A stretch of DNA of 23,777 nt from JBDRGC01 sp043818215 (lineage in GTDB: Bacteria; Chloroflexota; Anaerolineae; Anaerolineales; UBA11858): contig JBDRGC010000255.1 in assembly GCA_043818215.1 (NCBI GenBank), positions 1 to 23,777 of the forward strand, read 5' to 3'. Below, in pieces: positions 1-8,227 of the stretch (the first letter of the stretch is position 1; every line of letters starts with the position of its first letter). The position numbers and the translations under genes are program-made. The notes beneath the pieces are model-generated. The model saw nothing but the letters and a program-made list of their open reading frames with translations. It did not search any database and was not told where the DNA came from.

Positions 1-371
1 ACTCAACCGGCGCTAACGTGATTGTTTGAATGGGTAAGTTATTAATCACCGTTCCTGAGTAGCGTTCAGCGTATCAAAGGGTGGAGTTCGAACCCGTTCG
101 CACCCTTCGACACCGTACCTGCGTTCGGTGCAGGTGCGCAGTGCCTGCATAGGTATACGTCCCTTCGGAACTACTCAGGATGCGAACTGCGTAACATGAG
201 TTAAAAAATAGATTTGATGCGAATTCGCCAGCGTCACGGTGACCTCCCGCAATTAAATGGCGATGATGGCGGCGGCAAATATTAATCGCCGGGTTGAATG
301 GTGAGCCATCGCCTTATGGCGTTAATCCAGAAGTTAATAAGTAATTCTCGGCTGCACTGAATAAACTCTCT

Positions 372-507
372 TACCGCGGAGAACGCAGAGAACGCAGAGA
401 AAATCCTAAAACCAAGTTTAAGAATACATGCCAGAATCTGAGCAAAGTTCCGAAATCTTAAACTGATTTTCAAAAATCTCAGCGATCTCCGCGTGCTCCG
501 CGGTGAA
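372..507. repeat. Long imperfect palindrome (ACCGCGGAGA type)
   Basis: The left arm begins ACCGCGGAGAACGCAGAG near 373. The right arm ends CTCCGCGTGCTCCGCGGT near 504. Over 28 bases the arms pair with about five mismatches around a central region of roughly 75 bases. Each arm is itself a degenerate repeat of a short GAGAACGCA-like unit. It belongs to the same general class of hairpin as the elements at 1974, 10076, 15080 and 15268, but lacks their common tail. Confidence 0.7.
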
Positions 508-544
508 ATATCCTTTTTTCAGTGGACTCATTTTCGAAAAATAA

Positions 545-577
545 AGGGCATCCGGGAAACCGGATGCCCTTTATAAC
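545..577 (-). terminator. Rho-independent terminator of the permease gene
   Basis: Read on the minus strand, AAGGGCATCCGG and CCGGATGCCCTT pair perfectly around a 4-base loop and are followed by TATTTTTC. It begins about 15 bases after the permease stop codon. Confidence 0.88.
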
Positions 578-591
578 AAAACTTGAGAGGA

Positions 592-1956
592 TTAATAAGC
601 GGTTTCGCTGTCCCGCAGTCTGGGGGGCTTGAAGACCAGGAAAACAGCGTTCACCAAAATGCCCAGGATCGCAGCGGTCGCGATGGCGGGCAGGCCACTG
701 GGGAAGACGCCCTGGAAGAGCGGGATGGGCAGGAAGCCACCGGGATAACCGATGTTACCGCCGATGCCGACAACCATGATGATTGCGCCAACAGCCAGAG
801 TGCGTGGGGTAAACATGCTGACCTTATTCTCGATCATCAACGCGATACCCTGCATGCCGATCACGCCGAACAGGTAGATCGCCAGGCCGCCGCTTACCGC
901 CGCTGGCACTGAGGCTACCAGGGCTTCCAATTTGCCGATAAAGCCAAGCAGCATGGAAAGAACGCCGGCCATGATCAAAACCGGGCCGGAGTAGTTGAGG
1001 GTAATCGCCATTAGTGAGTTATTCTCACCGTAGTTCGTGCCCGCGGTGGAGCCAAACAGGCCGTTGATGAAGTCACCAATACCATCCAGGATCAGGTTGA
1101 AGCCAATGTGCTCGTCGAGGTGGTAAGGCTCTTCGCCGATGTCCTTAGCATAGCGGTCTACATACAGGCTGATCTGGTAGAGGTGGGCGGTCGATTCGGG
1201 GATGGTTGCAATCGCCATGATGCTGATGCTGAAGATCGCAGTCACAACCATTGCACCACCGAAAGACGGGAAGGTGATGTGCGGAAGAACAAACCAACTA
1301 GCCGCTGCAATACCTGACAGGTTAATCAACCCGAAGGGGATCGCGACAATATAACCGAGGATAGCGCCCAGCAAAATCGGGAGCATTCCGATGAAACCTT
1401 TACCGCGCAGGTAGACCGAGAACATGATCGTGCCCACCAGGGTAACGATTGCCACCAGCCAGTTCGCCTCGGCCATGCCCAGGGCCGCGAATCCCAGGCC
1501 GAAGCCGATGATCGCGGCGACAGAGCCGGTGATGACTGGCGGGAGGACCTTGTCAATGGCAGCCTTGCCAACTTTCTTGATGATGTAACCGAAAATGATG
1601 TTGATCAGGCCGGTAACCAGAATGCCAGCCTGCATCGTGCTGATCAATTCATCACTGGCAGGGACACCCCACTCAGCGTTGGTGATCGCTAGATAGGCCG
1701 CTAAGTAACTGAAGCTGGACCCGTAGAAGAGCGGGATGAACTTTCCGATTCTCCACTTTGACAGGATCAGGGCCACAATGGTCGCCATGCCCGCGACGAA
1801 CAACACGGTTGAAACATGAAATCCGGTGAACAGGGCGCAAAATACGGTCGCCGGGAACATGGTCAGCACGTGCTGAAAACCTAGCAAAAGCATTTTTCCA
1901 AAGGGTGGCATTTCGTTGGGCAAGTAACCGGGTATTTTTCTATCAGCTATAGCCAT
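592..1956 (-). CDS. NCS2-family nucleobase (uracil/xanthine-type) permease
   Basis: A 454-residue, very hydrophobic protein with about 14 predicted membrane segments, the usual size for the NCS2/NAT (UraA/PbuX) family of proton-coupled nucleobase importers in the inner membrane. Family marks are GFQHVLTMFPATV near residues 26-38, PESTAHLYQ at 253-261 (Glu254 matches a substrate-binding Glu of UraA) and NYGENNSLMAIT at 308-319 (Glu311 matches the second one). The NAT signature is altered: the usual Gly and Arg after ENx are Ser and Leu, so the substrate may not be plain uracil. The ATG is preceded by GAAGGAG. A hairpin element ends 18 bases upstream, right against the Shine-Dalgarno region. 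The gene lies downstream of the molybdenum hydroxylase genes on the same strand, suggesting that it imports their substrate (inference). Confidence 0.93.
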   Translation of the reverse strand: MAIADRKIPGYLPNEMPPFGKMLLLGFQHVLTMFPATVFCALFTGFHVSTVLFVAGMATIVALILSKWRIGKFIPLFYGSSFSYLAAYLAITNAEWGVPASDELISTMQAGILVTGLINIIFGYIIKKVGKAAIDKVLPPVITGSVAAIIGFGLGFAALGMAEANWLVAIVTLVGTIMFSVYLRGKGFIGMLPILLGAILGYIVAIPFGLINLSGIAAASWFVLPHITFPSFGGAMVVTAIFSISIMAIATIPESTAHLYQISLYVDRYAKDIGEEPYHLDEHIGFNLILDGIGDFINGLFGSTAGTNYGENNSLMAITLNYSGPVLIMAGVLSMLLGFIGKLEALVASVPAAVSGGLAIYLFGVIGMQGIALMIENKVSMFTPRTLAVGAIIMVVGIGGNIGYPGGFLPIPLFQGVFPSGLPAIATAAILGILVNAVFLVFKPPRLRDSETAY

Positions 1957-2319
1957 GTTTCATTTCTCCTTCATTAGGGTCTTAGTAGTTGATTCCTTGC
2001 ACAAAAAACAAGGAAATTAACCACAGATTTCACGGATTGCACGGAAAAAAACAAAAAGAAAATCCGTGAAAATCAGTGTAATCCGTGGTTCCGGCTCGTC
2101 CGGGTTAGGTTAGAAAAAAAGAACGACGGTTGGCCGAGTTTGCGCTTTGTGAGCCAGCCTCAGCCAGGGCTTTGCAAAACCAGACCTTATTCCTTAGCCA
2201 TCACCTCCTTGCATCTTCACCCGAATTATTGAGAAGACACTTTATCTCGATAAAATGACTTCCAGTTGCTGCCAAATCAGCAGCGTAGAAAAAATAAGGC
2301 GGCTAATAAATCAGCCGTC
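1957..2319. other. Intergenic region between permease and coxG-like gene
   Basis: This holds hairpin element copy 1 (1974-2108) and the coxG terminator (2287-2323). Between them is about 175 bases with no reading frame of note. A strong Shine-Dalgarno-like AAGGAGGT on the minus strand (2203-2210) lies one base before an ATG at 2201, but that frame stops after four codons. I see no clear promoter, although the permease must be transcribed either through the terminator or from here. Confidence 0.5.
1974..2108 (+). mobile_element. TTAG-bounded hairpin element, copy 1
   Basis: About 135 bases with TTAG at 1974-1977 and 2105-2108. The 5' part has GTTGATTCCTTGCACAAAAAACAAGG. The centre is an imperfect hairpin (left arm from ACCACAGATTTCACGGATT, right arm to AATCCGTGG). 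The 3' tail is GGTTCCGGCTCGTCCGGG. The same head and tail occur at 10076-10227, 15080-15231 and, inverted, 21001-21172. It has no protein-coding capacity. It sits immediately upstream of the permease Shine-Dalgarno and may alter that gene's expression (inference). Confidence 0.78.
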
Positions 2320-2323
2320 TTAT
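2287..2323 (-). terminator. Rho-independent terminator after coxG-like gene
   Basis: On the minus strand, ATAAGACGGCT pairs with AGCCGCCTTAT (one G-U pair) around an 8-base loop, followed by TTTTTTC. It starts at the stop codon of the SRPBCC gene and marks the end of the hydroxylase operon. Confidence 0.85.
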
Positions 2324-2937
2324 CTAAACCCAAGTAAAACCACAATGATTACAATCACCGCAATCACTGCCAGGGCAATCCACCTGAATGTTTTGGAAGA
2401 AAACAGCCCGCCGGCCATATCTTTGGCGACAGCTTTGGCGAACTCAACTTCAGAGGGCGGTTTGTATTCATCCCTGGCTTCCGTATCTGCCAGCCCCCGG
2501 GCCTTCAGGGCCTCATTGAGCGTGTCCAGTCCCTGGCGGATCATACTTTTGCTCACGGTATCGATCATACGTTGACCGACACTGGCCAATCGCCCGCCAA
2601 TATTTACATCACCCTCATATTTCAGGAGAGTTGCTTTATCATCTTGCTTGACCAGTTGAATATTCCCTGAACCGTTTACAAAACCCGGCTTTCCCTTCCC
2701 GCTCACAGTCAGGGTACAACTTTCCGGTGGCACCTCATCCGAAACAACCAGTCGCCCGGAGAAAACCCCGGCAACGGGTCCAATGCGGACATTTATTTCG
2801 CCATCATATTCATTTTCGCCAACTAAAGTCAGACTTTGAGTGCCGGGCAGGCAGGTAGCCAGGACTTCAGGGTCTCTAACCACTTCCCAGACACTCTCTA
2901 TCGAGCCTTCGAATTGGTACTCACCTTCAATTTTCAT
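2320..2937 (-). CDS. coxG: CoxG-like SRPBCC protein with C-terminal membrane anchor
   Basis: A 205-residue protein. Residues 1-145 match the carbon-monoxide-dehydrogenase subunit G family (SRPBCC/START fold): it opens with MKIEGEYQFEGS and continues through VWEVVRDPEVLATCLPG, the hallmark start of the fold. The last 25 residues form a single hydrophobic helix ending in GFR, so the protein is probably tethered to the inner face of the membrane. In CO dehydrogenase systems CoxG is thought to recruit the enzyme to the membrane; here it would do so for the adjacent hydroxylase. Its ATG overlaps the stop of the large-subunit gene (ATGA), indicating translational coupling. It is the last gene of its operon. 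Confidence 0.87.
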   Translation of the reverse strand: MKIEGEYQFEGSIESVWEVVRDPEVLATCLPGTQSLTLVGENEYDGEINVRIGPVAGVFSGRLVVSDEVPPESCTLTVSGKGKPGFVNGSGNIQLVKQDDKATLLKYEGDVNIGGRLASVGQRMIDTVSKSMIRQGLDTLNEALKARGLADTEARDEYKPPSEVEFAKAVAKDMAGGLFSSKTFRWIALAVIAVIVIIVVLLGFR

Positions 2938-5279
2938 ATAGAATTTTCCTCGTTTAGAATTTCGAACAGGCGGTTGGGACTGAGCGGCATTTCAAGGATT
3001 TCAATATCCCTATTATACAACGCATTTTCAATTGCCTGGGCAAACAATGCGGGAACTGGAATCGTCCCGGCCTCACCAACGCCTTTGGTGCCCAATTCAT
3101 TCAGTGAGCGGGTTTCCATGTGACCGATCTCGATGCGCGGCGGCATCTCGCTGGCCGTGGGGATTAGGTAGTCGGCCAAAGAGGCGTTGAGCAATTGCCC
3201 GTTTTCGTCGAAATGCAGTTTCTCGTAATAGGCATTCCCGATGCCCATCGATATCCCGCCGTGAATCTGGCCTTCCACAACCAGGGGGTTGAGCACAACA
3301 CCGCAATCTTCAACGGCGACGTAGCGCTTGATCTCCAGCATCATGGTTTCTGGGTCAACTTCCAGTATCATAGCGTGGGTGCCAAAAGCTGTGGCTCCAT
3401 ACTGAGGCCCAAAATAAGCGGTGGCCTCTAACCCAGGTTCGGTGCCGGGTTTTACAGCACCCCTCAGGGGGTTAGCCAGACCGGCCAGCTCACCCAGGCT
3501 GATCGATTTTCGAGGCAGGTCAGCCACCTGTACCTGACCATTTTCAAGTTCCAATTCCTCTTCAGGGGTTTCCAGCACTTTACTGGCGAGTTTCAAGATT
3601 TTACCGCGCACGATGCTGGCAGCGGCATGGATGGCGTTTCCAGCGACGACGGCTCCCCGGCTGGCAAAGGTGCCTGTCCCCCAGTGGAACTCACCAGTAT
3701 CACCAGTAATCAAATGGATATCACTAACATCAACGCCCAACTGCTCAGCCGCGATTTGAGCAAACGAAGTGTAGTGACTCTGCCCCTGGGTACCAACTCC
3801 GGTTGCTATGTTGATCTTGCCGCTCGATTCGACGGTGACGCGCGCCCCCTCATAAGGGCCAACCCCGGTGGTTTCGATGAATGGCGTAATACCGATGCCC
3901 ACATATTTACCTTCGCTTCGCAAGCGCGGCTGTTCTTCTTTCACAAAATGATCGAAACCAATCATCTCAGCGGCCTTATTGAGTGCCGGTTCGTAATTGC
4001 CGGTGTCGATGACAAAGGGGACAAAAGCCTGATCGATGATCTTGTGGTCATATGGAAAGGCATCGGGCGGCAGCAGGTTACGGCGTCGGATTTCCACCGG
4101 ATCGATGTCCAACGCTTTGGCGGCAAAGTCGAGCAGGCGTTCGATCACGAAAATGCCCTGGGGCCGGCCGGCCCCGCGTACGGGCGTGGCAATTTGTTTG
4201 TTGGTAAATACCACTTTACAATCGGAGGTGAAATTATCGATTCGGTAAGGCCCCATCATATGACATTGGGTGTTGAGAGGCAGGGTCAGCCCATAGGGAT
4301 CATAGGCGCCGGTATCATGCAAAAAATCATCTTTTAATCCCAGGATCCGGCCATCCCTGGATACGGCGATTTCGGCATTGTGGACCTGGGTACGTTCCTG
4401 GGTGGTGGCATAGAAATTTTCGCGACGGTCCTCGATCCACTTGATCGGGCGGTTCAATTTCATCGCTGCCCAGGGCAGGACCATTTCTTCGGGGTAGAAC
4501 ATCATGATCTTGGGGCCAAAACCGCCTCCAATGAAGGGGGCAATCACTCTAACTTGATGTTCCGACAAACCCAGCCGGGCTGCCGTTCCATTGCGGATCG
4601 GGATTGGGGATTGGGTGGTATCCCAAATTGTCAGGTGCTGGCTTTTCTGATCCCAATTGACCACAATGCCGCGATTCTCCATGGCTACTGCTGCCCCGCG
4701 GTCGAGCAGGAATCTTTTCTGGATGATGAGATCTGCCTTTTCACGCGCGGCTGCATAATCGCCTTTCTCCTGCAAAAGGTGGGCGGCCAGGTTCGAGTCC
4801 AGGTCGTCGTGTACCAGTGGGCTATCGGATTGCAGCCCTTTTTCAAGGTCTACTACTGCGCCCAAAGGTTCGTAATCGACAATGATGTCCTCGACCGCGT
4901 CTTCGGCGATATAACGGCTCTCTGCGATGACCACGGCAATGGCCTCTCCCGCGTAGCGGATTTTATCGCTCACCAGGGGAACCTGCCTGCGTGAGTTGAA
5001 GATAACATCTTCGAGCGTCGGGGGTGGAGAAACCAATGGCGGGCCTGGATAGCATTCCTCACCCATGTCCTCGGCGGTAAATACGGCTATGACCCCCTCA
5101 CGTTGGCGGGCCTCGGAAACGTCGAGATGCCGCAAATAGGCATGGGCATAATCACTCCGCAAAAATGCAGCATGGAGCATTCCTGGAATCTCAACGTCAT
5201 CGACAAATAAAGCCTGCCCGGTGAGCAGACGGGGGTCTTCGTTCCGTTTTGTACGTTTTCCAATATATTTATTCGTCAC
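2934..5279 (-). CDS. Molybdenum hydroxylase large subunit (xanthine dehydrogenase family)
   Basis: A 781-residue molybdopterin-binding subunit of the xanthine oxidase/aldehyde oxidase family. An N-terminal a/b hammerhead domain (about 15-125) is followed by the Mo-cofactor domains: GGGFG at 251-255, RGAGRPQG at 368-375, GVGTQGQSHYTS near 505-516, and the catalytic Glu in GVGEAGT (Glu736). The active-site loop is VRGAGR, not the AYRCSFR loop of true (form I) CO dehydrogenase, so it is a hydroxylase of an organic substrate, probably an N-heterocycle or aldehyde. The start is GTG, with AGGAG seven bases upstream. It follows the 2Fe-2S subunit after 66 bases and overlaps coxG. The substrate cannot be read from sequence. 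Confidence 0.93.
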   Translation of the reverse strand: MTNKYIGKRTKRNEDPRLLTGQALFVDDVEIPGMLHAAFLRSDYAHAYLRHLDVSEARQREGVIAVFTAEDMGEECYPGPPLVSPPPTLEDVIFNSRRQVPLVSDKIRYAGEAIAVVIAESRYIAEDAVEDIIVDYEPLGAVVDLEKGLQSDSPLVHDDLDSNLAAHLLQEKGDYAAAREKADLIIQKRFLLDRGAAVAMENRGIVVNWDQKSQHLTIWDTTQSPIPIRNGTAARLGLSEHQVRVIAPFIGGGFGPKIMMFYPEEMVLPWAAMKLNRPIKWIEDRRENFYATTQERTQVHNAEIAVSRDGRILGLKDDFLHDTGAYDPYGLTLPLNTQCHMMGPYRIDNFTSDCKVVFTNKQIATPVRGAGRPQGIFVIERLLDFAAKALDIDPVEIRRRNLLPPDAFPYDHKIIDQAFVPFVIDTGNYEPALNKAAEMIGFDHFVKEEQPRLRSEGKYVGIGITPFIETTGVGPYEGARVTVESSGKINIATGVGTQGQSHYTSFAQIAAEQLGVDVSDIHLITGDTGEFHWGTGTFASRGAVVAGNAIHAAASIVRGKILKLASKVLETPEEELELENGQVQVADLPRKSISLGELAGLANPLRGAVKPGTEPGLEATAYFGPQYGATAFGTHAMILEVDPETMMLEIKRYVAVEDCGVVLNPLVVEGQIHGGISMGIGNAYYEKLHFDENGQLLNASLADYLIPTASEMPPRIEIGHMETRSLNELGTKGVGEAGTIPVPALFAQAIENALYNRDIEILEMPLSPNRLFEILNEENSI

Positions 5280-5345
5280 GACTCCACTCCTGTGTTAATA
5301 ACACCCAAGAAGGATGAAAAGATGCGCCATAGGGTTCAAAACTGC

Positions 5346-5828
5346 TCATGCTTCAATACTCATTTTATCGACGGCTAATTTGACCGCATCGATGATATGC
5401 TGGTAACCCGTGCAGCGACAGAGATTCCCTGAGATTGCGTGGCGAATTTCCTCCTCGCTGGGGTTGGGATTTTTTTCCAGGAACGGCACCAAAGTCATCA
5501 GGATGCCGGGTGTACAGAACCCGCATTGTAGCCCATGCGCCTCCCAAAAGGCCTCCTGGATGGGGTGGAGTTCCTCGATGGTTCCAATGCCTTCTACTGT
5601 GGTGATTTCATGCCCGTGGGACTGGACAGCAAAAATCAAGCAGGAACGGGCGGGGTCTCCATCGAATATGATCGTGCAGGCTCCGCAAACACCATGTTCG
5701 CAGCCAACGTGAGTGCCTGTCAGACCCAAATCGTGACGTAGAAAATCGCTCAATAAGCGGCGCGGTTCGACCTGGCGTTCATACAGGGTTCCATTGATGG
5801 TCACCGCGAGATTGAACAGGTTGCTCAT
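5346..5828 (-). CDS. Molybdenum hydroxylase small subunit, two [2Fe-2S] clusters
   Basis: A 160-residue subunit that passes electrons from the Mo site to FAD. The plant-type ferredoxin cluster is bound by Cys43, Cys48, Cys51 and Cys63 (GCEHGVCGACT...SCL). The second cluster uses Cys102, Cys105, Cys137 and Cys139 (QCGFCTPG...NLCRCTGYQH). All eight ligands are present and the length is typical. The ATG has AAGGAGAG upstream and overlaps the stop of the FAD-subunit gene by four bases (ATGA). The order M-S-L is the usual one for CoxMSL-like enzymes. Confidence 0.95.
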   Translation of the reverse strand: MSNLFNLAVTINGTLYERQVEPRRLLSDFLRHDLGLTGTHVGCEHGVCGACTIIFDGDPARSCLIFAVQSHGHEITTVEGIGTIEELHPIQEAFWEAHGLQCGFCTPGILMTLVPFLEKNPNPSEEEIRHAISGNLCRCTGYQHIIDAVKLAVDKMSIEA

Positions 5829-6721
5829 TTTGCTCTCCTTCTCTTAGACCCATTGCTGGCCCGTTCGAAAGCCTCTTCCAATGCACGGCGGGCTAAAACC
5901 TTCGCCAGGTGTTGGCGGAATTCAGCCGTGGCGTGGATGTCACTACCGGGGTCGATGTCGGAGGTCGAGGCCGTTTCAGCCGCAGCCCGGATGAGTTCAG
6001 TGGTAGGCGATTGGTTCATCAAAATCTTAGCACCCTCATGAGCTTCCATCGGGCGGTCACCAGCGCTCAGGAAAACCATTTTTGCCCGCTGGCAACGCCC
6101 CCTTCGATCCAGGCTTACCAGGGCTGCAACCCCCATCAGGGCGAAATCGTGAGGTCTGCGAGCTACTTCCTTTAGCGACCATCCAGAACACGGCGGCATA
6201 GCCGGTAACACCGCTTCTATTAATAAGTCATCAGGTTCCAAATCGGTCGTGAACAGCCCTACGAAAAATTCGTTGGCAGGAACCCAGCGATCCCCTTTTT
6301 GATTGCGGACCCGGAAACGGGCATCCAGGGCAACACTGACGGCCACGAGTTCGGCAGAGGGGTCTGCATGGGCGATGCTGCCGCCAAAAGTGCCCCGGCT
6401 GCGAATTTGTGAAGTCGCAATATTGGGCATGGTTTCATGCACCAGGGGAGCATGTTTGGCTACCAGGGAGTCCACCTCGACCTGTTGGTGCCGGGCCATG
6501 GCCCCAACATGTAAGCCATTCTTCTCTGACCGAATGGATGAAAGCTCAGAAATATTATTCAAATCAACCAGAACAGCTGGTTGCACCAAACGAAAATTCA
6601 TCATCGGGATCAAGCTTTGCCCACCGGCTAAAACTTTGGCATCATAGCCGTGTTCAGCCAGGTGAGTTAATGCTTCTTCGATTGTCGTTGGTGCATAATA
6701 TTCAAACGGAGCTGGTTTCAT
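5825..6721 (-). CDS. Molybdenum hydroxylase medium (FAD) subunit
   Basis: About 298 residues, of the FAD-binding PCMH/CoxM family. FAD motifs are AGGQSLIP (about 32-39) and GTFGGSIAHADPSAE (about 110-124), followed by the CO dehydrogenase flavoprotein C-terminal domain. Three ATG codons stand in a row at 6727, 6724 and 6721. AAAGGAG directly abuts the first, so the third, with a 6-base spacing, is the most likely start. It heads the M-S-L-coxG operon; 83 bases separate it from the DinB-family gene upstream. The C-terminus is very basic (SKRRRAK). Confidence 0.93.
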   Translation of the reverse strand: MKPAPFEYYAPTTIEEALTHLAEHGYDAKVLAGGQSLIPMMNFRLVQPAVLVDLNNISELSSIRSEKNGLHVGAMARHQQVEVDSLVAKHAPLVHETMPNIATSQIRSRGTFGGSIAHADPSAELVAVSVALDARFRVRNQKGDRWVPANEFFVGLFTTDLEPDDLLIEAVLPAMPPCSGWSLKEVARRPHDFALMGVAALVSLDRRGRCQRAKMVFLSAGDRPMEAHEGAKILMNQSPTTELIRAAAETASTSDIDPGSDIHATAEFRQHLAKVLARRALEEAFERASNGSKRRRAK

Positions 6722-6804
6722 CATCATCTCCTTTGATTTTAGATTTGCATGATAACAATATCAATCGTCAGTTTTTCACTATCCATAACCATTTCATACT
6801 TTCA

Positions 6805-7320
6805 TCAAAATTCCTGATAATTGGGCAACCGCTCGAACCAGCGCGGGGATTTGTAATTCGCCCCACCTATCCATAATTTGGTTGTGATTTGCATATGACC
6901 TAAATGGAGAGCGGTGTGATCGATCACGTGTAAAATGCACCACCGAACCGGGATCGATTTCCCATCTACCTCACGTGTGTCATTCAAATCCGATTCCTTG
7001 AGGAAGTAAAAAACTTCTCGGGTTTCTTGCCGGTTTTTATCAAGGAGAGCAATAATTTCAGAACCGCTCGTTGCCACGGTTGTGAATTCCGCGTCCCGGT
7101 TTCGAGTTTTTGGCAAATCTCCAATGATCTCGCTGATCCAAAAATGTTCGGCACCAGCGGCGTGGGTGGCGAGGACAGCCAAAGAATTTGTGACATGATC
7201 GCCATTTGCATCAAGGGGACGCCAGTTCAGGGCCTCTGCGGGCAGATCAGAAATCAGGCCAGCGACCTGGTTGCGCAAATCTTCGATCCTTCCCAAATAG
7301 TTAGCTAATTCTGGAATCAT
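6805..7320 (-). CDS. DinB-family metal-binding four-helix protein
   Basis: 171 residues when started at the ATG at 7320 (MIPELANYL). A longer frame to 7389 exists, but it would lie further inside the upstream SDR gene. DinB/YfiT-like four-helix-bundle proteins bind a metal through three His residues. Candidates are His53 in LATHAAGAEHFW and His135/His139 in DHTALHLGHMQ. Many members are thiol-dependent transferases; which reaction this one performs is not evident. Its start overlaps the end of the SDR gene by 20 bases, so the two are translated from one message. Confidence 0.82.
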   Translation of the reverse strand: MIPELANYLGRIEDLRNQVAGLISDLPAEALNWRPLDANGDHVTNSLAVLATHAAGAEHFWISEIIGDLPKTRNRDAEFTTVATSGSEIIALLDKNRQETREVFYFLKESDLNDTREVDGKSIPVRWCILHVIDHTALHLGHMQITTKLWIGGANYKSPRWFERLPNYQEF

Positions 7321-8179
7321 CGTCTCGTTCTCTCGCAACCCGCTTGACAAAATCAGCGAAGGAAGTGGGTTGTCGTCCGAGCAGGCCACTCAAGGCGACC
7401 TGGTTTCCATGCAATCCATGCTGATCATAATACTTGAACATTTGAATCAATGTCGAAATCTGGTATTCGCCCAGACCAGACGATCTTGCGTTTTGTTCCC
7501 AGGTCTCTCGTGGTAGTGCTTCTGCTTTTACCGGGCAATTCAGCATTTTGCTTAGCATATCTGCGACCTCTGTTTGAGACATCGCCGGCGTGCCGACCAA
7601 CTCGAGGGTGGCTCCGATATAATCCTGTCCGGTTAGAACAATGGCCGCCGCTTGAGCGACATCTTCGAGATCGACCAGGCTGATGCGGGCTGTTGGCGAA
7701 TACGGAACCCGAAAGTTGCCTCGCTCAAGGATTTGATCCCACTGCGCTAAAATATTTTGCATGTAAGCCGTGGGCTGTAGAATGGTAAAGGGCAGACCTG
7801 ATTCGAACAGCAGTTCCTCGACTCGCATTTTATGCCAGTGATGCGGCATGGCTTCGATCTGCGGGTGCAGAACCGAGTGGTAGACAAAGTGTTCGATCTT
7901 TGCCGATTGGGCCGCGGCGATGACGGTCTTTCCGAATGTCACCTCGTCCGGGCTGACATTGGGAGCGATATGGTAAATAGCGTTTACGCCCCGAACAGCT
8001 TGATCCACACTGATGTGATCGCCCAGGTCACCGACGATCACCTCCGCGGCACCAAGTGCTTCGAGGGAGGCAGTCTGGTCGCTCCGGCGGACCAACGCCC
8101 GGAGTGTTGCTCCTCTTTTCGATAGCGACCGAATGACCGCCCGCCCAGTTTTCCCAGCTGCACCGGTAATCAGGATCAT
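7301..8179 (-). CDS. NmrA-like atypical short-chain dehydrogenase/reductase
   Basis: 292 residues. The Rossmann nucleotide-binding motif is at the very N-terminus (MILITGAAGKTG, GxxGxxG at 6-12) and the first basic loop RALVRR suggests NADP(H). The rest resembles NmrA/QorB-type NAD(P)H:quinone oxidoreductases or nucleotide sensors, with YHSVLHP near 100 and PTAYMQN near 137. The ATG follows a hairpin by a few bases and has no good Shine-Dalgarno sequence. It overlaps the DinB gene. A reductase acting in the neighbouring pathway or an unrelated detoxification role are both possible. Confidence 0.85.
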   Translation of the reverse strand: MILITGAAGKTGRAVIRSLSKRGATLRALVRRSDQTASLEALGAAEVIVGDLGDHISVDQAVRGVNAIYHIAPNVSPDEVTFGKTVIAAAQSAKIEHFVYHSVLHPQIEAMPHHWHKMRVEELLFESGLPFTILQPTAYMQNILAQWDQILERGNFRVPYSPTARISLVDLEDVAQAAAIVLTGQDYIGATLELVGTPAMSQTEVADMLSKMLNCPVKAEALPRETWEQNARSSGLGEYQISTLIQMFKYYDQHGLHGNQVALSGLLGRQPTSFADFVKRVARERDDDSRIS

Positions 8180-8183
8180 ATCT

Positions 8184-8226
8184 AGGAAAGACCTGACTGG
8201 TTACCATGAAACCAGTCAGGTCTTTT
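8184..8226. terminator. Perfect hairpin between cyclase and SDR genes (bidirectional terminator)
   Basis: AAGACCTGACTGGTT and AACCAGTCAGGTCTT form a 15-bp perfect stem around a short loop. The plus strand continues TTTTGTT and the minus strand CTTTCC, so it can stop transcription in either direction. On the minus strand it follows the cyclase stop by a few bases and immediately precedes the SDR start, so it could also attenuate read-through into SDR. Confidence 0.8.
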
Positions 8227-8227
8227 G

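Larger units (their letters stand above)
1..590. other. Non-coding left edge with hairpins and a dispersed repeat
   Basis: No convincing gene is seen here. Bases 1-60 resemble bases 16790-16850: both have CTCAACCGGCG, then an AATGGG(T/C)AAGTTATT stretch, then ATCACCGTTCCT. CCTGAGTAG at 53-61 has its inverse CTACTCAGG at 172-180. A long imperfect palindrome spans 372-507. A 63-codon minus-strand reading frame at 282-473 runs mostly through that palindrome and has no start signal or family resemblance, so I do not call it. The segment ends with the permease terminator. Confidence 0.6.

Noticed and set aside
282..473. 63-codon minus-strand ORF at the left edge
   Set aside because: It is built largely from the palindromic repeat and has a repetitive FSAFSAFSA composition.
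2187..2210. Mini-gene (M-A-K-E-stop) behind a strong Shine-Dalgarno on the minus strand
   Set aside because: The spacing between AAGGAGGT and the ATG is only one base and the peptide has four residues; more likely chance or a remnant.
3627..4994. Long plus-strand reading frames (236 and 204 codons) inside the large-subunit gene
   Set aside because: They are antisense to a clearly conserved gene, have no ribosome-binding site and show no family features.
2934..6727. Aerobic carbon monoxide dehydrogenase (CoxMSL)
   Set aside because: The order M-S-L and the CoxG neighbour fit, but the large-subunit active-site loop is VRGAGR instead of the AYRCSFR loop diagnostic of form I CO dehydrogenase.
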